A DNA stretch of 7,339 nucleotides from assembly GCA_023428205.1 (NCBI GenBank), contig JAEYZB010000303.1, forward strand, positions 1-7,339. The letters run 5' to 3'. Positions 5,701 through 7,339 of this stretch are shown one piece after another. The translations under genes and the position numbers were made by a program. This DNA is from Bacteroidota bacterium. Lineage in GTDB: Bacteria; Bacteroidota; Bacteroidia; Chitinophagales; LD1. The stretch's first letter is position 1. Every line of letters begins with the position of its first letter. The notes beneath the pieces are model-generated. The model saw nothing but the letters and a program-made list of their open reading frames with translations. It did no database searches and was not told the DNA's origin.

Positions 5701-5740
5701 AGAACGACATTTTATCGACATTGTATTTTACATTCGAGTT

Positions 5741-6061
5741 ATGAGCAGAATCTTATTGATGGTATTCTTTTTATCGTTGTATCTCAAAACTTTTAGTCAA
5801 GAAAAGAAAGTTGATTGGAGAACAGTTCAAGTATTTGAATTTATTCAAAGAGGCGTTCCCGACTCATTTGAAATATGTGGTGGTGAATGGTTTGTGGAAG
5901 GCAATGCAAATACATTAGCGGAGTTAGACACTTACGAATTGCAAACAATAAAGAAACAAGTTGCAGATTTTGGATGCAATTTCGTGTTTGTTGATGTTAG
6001 AAAAGTTTACACACCTCGTAAAGGACAATTGTACATCCTCGGGCTAAAGAAAAAAGAGTAG
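5741..6061 (+). CDS. Small secreted protein of unknown function
   Basis: A 106-residue protein I do not recognise. Residues 1-19 are a signal peptide (MSRILLMVFFLSLYLKTFS) with likely cleavage before Gln20, the FSQ ending that is very common in Bacteroidota. The mature part has a WRTVQVFEFIQRGVP segment, an acidic helix (TLAELDTYELQTIKKQVADF) and a hydrophobic strand NFVFVDV before a basic tail. Two cysteines (46 and 79) could form a disulfide. The ATG at 5741 is chosen because the signal peptide starts there. It follows the broken peroxidase tail by 40 bases and converges on hutH, with only 33 bases between the two genes and no obvious terminator. Neighbours give no hint of function. Confidence 0.75.
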   Translation: MSRILLMVFFLSLYLKTFSQEKKVDWRTVQVFEFIQRGVPDSFEICGGEWFVEGNANTLAELDTYELQTIKKQVADFGCNFVFVDVRKVYTPRKGQLYILGLKKKE

Positions 6062-6094
6062 CATCACCCTAAAAAAAATTACTCGCCATTCCTC

Positions 6095-7339
6095 TTACAA
6101 TTCTATCGTCCGCATAAAATCCACCGTATTCTGAATATCGTCATAAATCACGCGGTCTTTGTCGTAGAACGGCACAATTTTTCGGTAATCTGATTTGATT
6201 TTTTCGATGAGTGGCGAACTTTTCAAAGGTTCACGGAAATGCAAGGCTTGCATCGCGCACATAAATTCTATCGCCAACACTTTCTCGATGTTGTACACAA
6301 TTTTGTAGCACTTCACGGCCGCATTCGCGCCCATACTCACGTGGTCTTCCTGTCCGCCCGAACTCGTAATACTATCCACAGACGCAGGTGTAGCGAGTTG
6401 TTTATTCAAACTCACAATGGAAGCAGCCGTATATTGCGGAATCATATAACCCGAATTCAAACCTGAATCCTGTACCAAAAAAGGCGGCAGTCCTCGGTTT
6501 CCACACGTCAGCTGAAATGTTCTGCGTTCAGAAATACTTGCCAGTTCACTCATCCCGATACTCAAATAATCGAGCGCGAGCGCCAGCGGTTCTCCATGAA
6601 AATTCCCACCCGAGATAATCAAATCTTCCTCTTCAAACACCAACGGATTATCCGTTACAGCATTGATTTCTTTTTCAAAAACATCTTTCACGTGTTGAAT
6701 CACGCTCTTCACCGCACCGTGCACTTGCGGCACACAGCGAAACGAATACGGGTCTTGCACATTGTTTTTCGGTTGTGCCGCTATTTCAGAACCCCTCAAA
6801 AAAACGAGCACGTTTTCGGCACTTTCTTTTTGTCCTTGGTGGTTGCGGATGCGCTGAATAGCCGGATGAAAAGGTGTCGTCTGCGCATTAAATGCATCAA
6901 TGGAAATCGCGGCTGTAAAATCCGCCAAACGTTCTACGCGGTCACTTTCCATAACGCTGAAACAGCCCCACGCGCTCATAAATTGCGTTCCGTTGAGCAA
7001 CGCCAAACCTTCTTTGGCAGCGAGTTTCATCGGTTTCAATCCTGCTAATTGCAACGCTTTAGCGCTATCCATTTTTTCGCCTTTGTAACGAACGCTTCCC
7101 AATCCCAACAAGGGCAAACTCAAATGCGCCAATGGCGCCAAATCGCCCGAAGCACCGAGCGAACCAACTTCCCAAATCACCGGAATTATATCATGATTGT
7201 AGAATGAAACTAACTGTTCAATAATTTCCAATCGCACACCCGAATATCCCAGCGACAACGATTTAATCTTCAACAACAACAACAGTTTCGCCACTTCGGG
7301 CTTTACTTCATCGCCCATTCCGCAAGCGTGGCTCATCAC
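6095..7339 (-). CDS. hutH: Histidine ammonia-lyase, N-terminus outside window
   Basis: Converts histidine to urocanate plus ammonia, the first step of histidine breakdown, in the cytoplasm. The 414 visible residues lack roughly the first 80 of a family length near 500; the frame is open to the window edge, so the apparent start is only the cut. The MIO cofactor forms from Ala-Ser-Gly in GSLGASGDLAPLAHLSL (visible residues 63-65). Other family blocks are NGTQFM (116-121), QDPYSFRCVPQVHG (195-208) and GGQEDHVSMG, whose Glu331 is the catalytic acid. The Ser-His pair at visible residues 3-4 (SHACG) and QDPYSFRC point to histidine rather than tyrosine or phenylalanine as substrate. No other hut gene is visible; they could lie beyond 7339. 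Confidence 0.95.
   Translation of the reverse strand: MMSHACGMGDEVKPEVAKLLLLLKIKSLSLGYSGVRLEIIEQLVSFYNHDIIPVIWEVGSLGASGDLAPLAHLSLPLLGLGSVRYKGEKMDSAKALQLAGLKPMKLAAKEGLALLNGTQFMSAWGCFSVMESDRVERLADFTAAISIDAFNAQTTPFHPAIQRIRNHQGQKESAENVLVFLRGSEIAAQPKNNVQDPYSFRCVPQVHGAVKSVIQHVKDVFEKEINAVTDNPLVFEEEDLIISGGNFHGEPLALALDYLSIGMSELASISERRTFQLTCGNRGLPPFLVQDSGLNSGYMIPQYTAASIVSLNKQLATPASVDSITSSGGQEDHVSMGANAAVKCYKIVYNIEKVLAIEFMCAMQALHFREPLKSSPLIEKIKSDYRKIVPFYDKDRVIYDDIQNTVDFMRTIEL

Noticed and set aside
6239..7088. Several forward reading frames opposite hutH
   Set aside because: His/Arg-rich antisense translations of a well-conserved ammonia-lyase gene with no domain of their own.

Overview
The window looks like a chromosomal segment of an AT-rich Bacteroidota, and the DnaA and histidine ammonia-lyase sequences have the flavour of the Chitinophagales/Sphingobacteriia side of the phylum. 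This placement is inferred from protein style, Bacteroidota-type promoter matches (TAnnTTTG), weak ribosome binding sites, and signal peptides ending in ...FSQ or a lipobox. No rRNA, tRNA, CRISPR array or transposase is visible.

Layout, left to right. A short-form phosphatidylserine decarboxylase (psd, 47-730, +) is followed 16 bases later by a small exported cysteine- and lysine-rich protein (747-1013, +). A bidirectional terminator (1033-1065) separates them from two genes on the minus strand: an OmpR/PhoB-type response regulator without a visible kinase (1081-1773) and, upstream of it, dnaA (1895-3340). Another terminator (1865-1892) lies between these two. Behind a T-tract-rich spacer of about 300 bases comes a lipoprotein consisting only of a 5'-nucleotidase C-terminal domain (3644-4303, -). 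Divergent from it is a thioredoxin-type glutathione peroxidase (4405-4992, +).

The most unusual part is 4902-5700. A type II toxin-antitoxin pair (antitoxin 5042-5287, RelE/ParE toxin 5290-5598) starts right after the glutathione peroxidase stop codon. It is followed immediately by a second, headless copy of the 3' end of a glutathione peroxidase gene (about 5605-5700). The two gene tails form direct repeats of 85 bases with 11 mismatches, offset by 711 bases. This looks like a toxin-antitoxin cassette that entered the 3' end of the peroxidase gene while supplying or rebuilding that end. Recombination between the repeats would remove the cassette and leave an intact peroxidase gene.

The right side holds a small secreted protein of unknown function (5741-6061, +). 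Convergent to it is the 3' four-fifths of hutH, histidine ammonia-lyase (6095-7339, -), which runs off the window. Most genes are housekeeping or metabolic (phospholipid synthesis, replication initiation, peroxide defence, histidine breakdown). Apart from the psd/Cys-rich pair and the toxin-antitoxin pair they do not form obvious shared operons.
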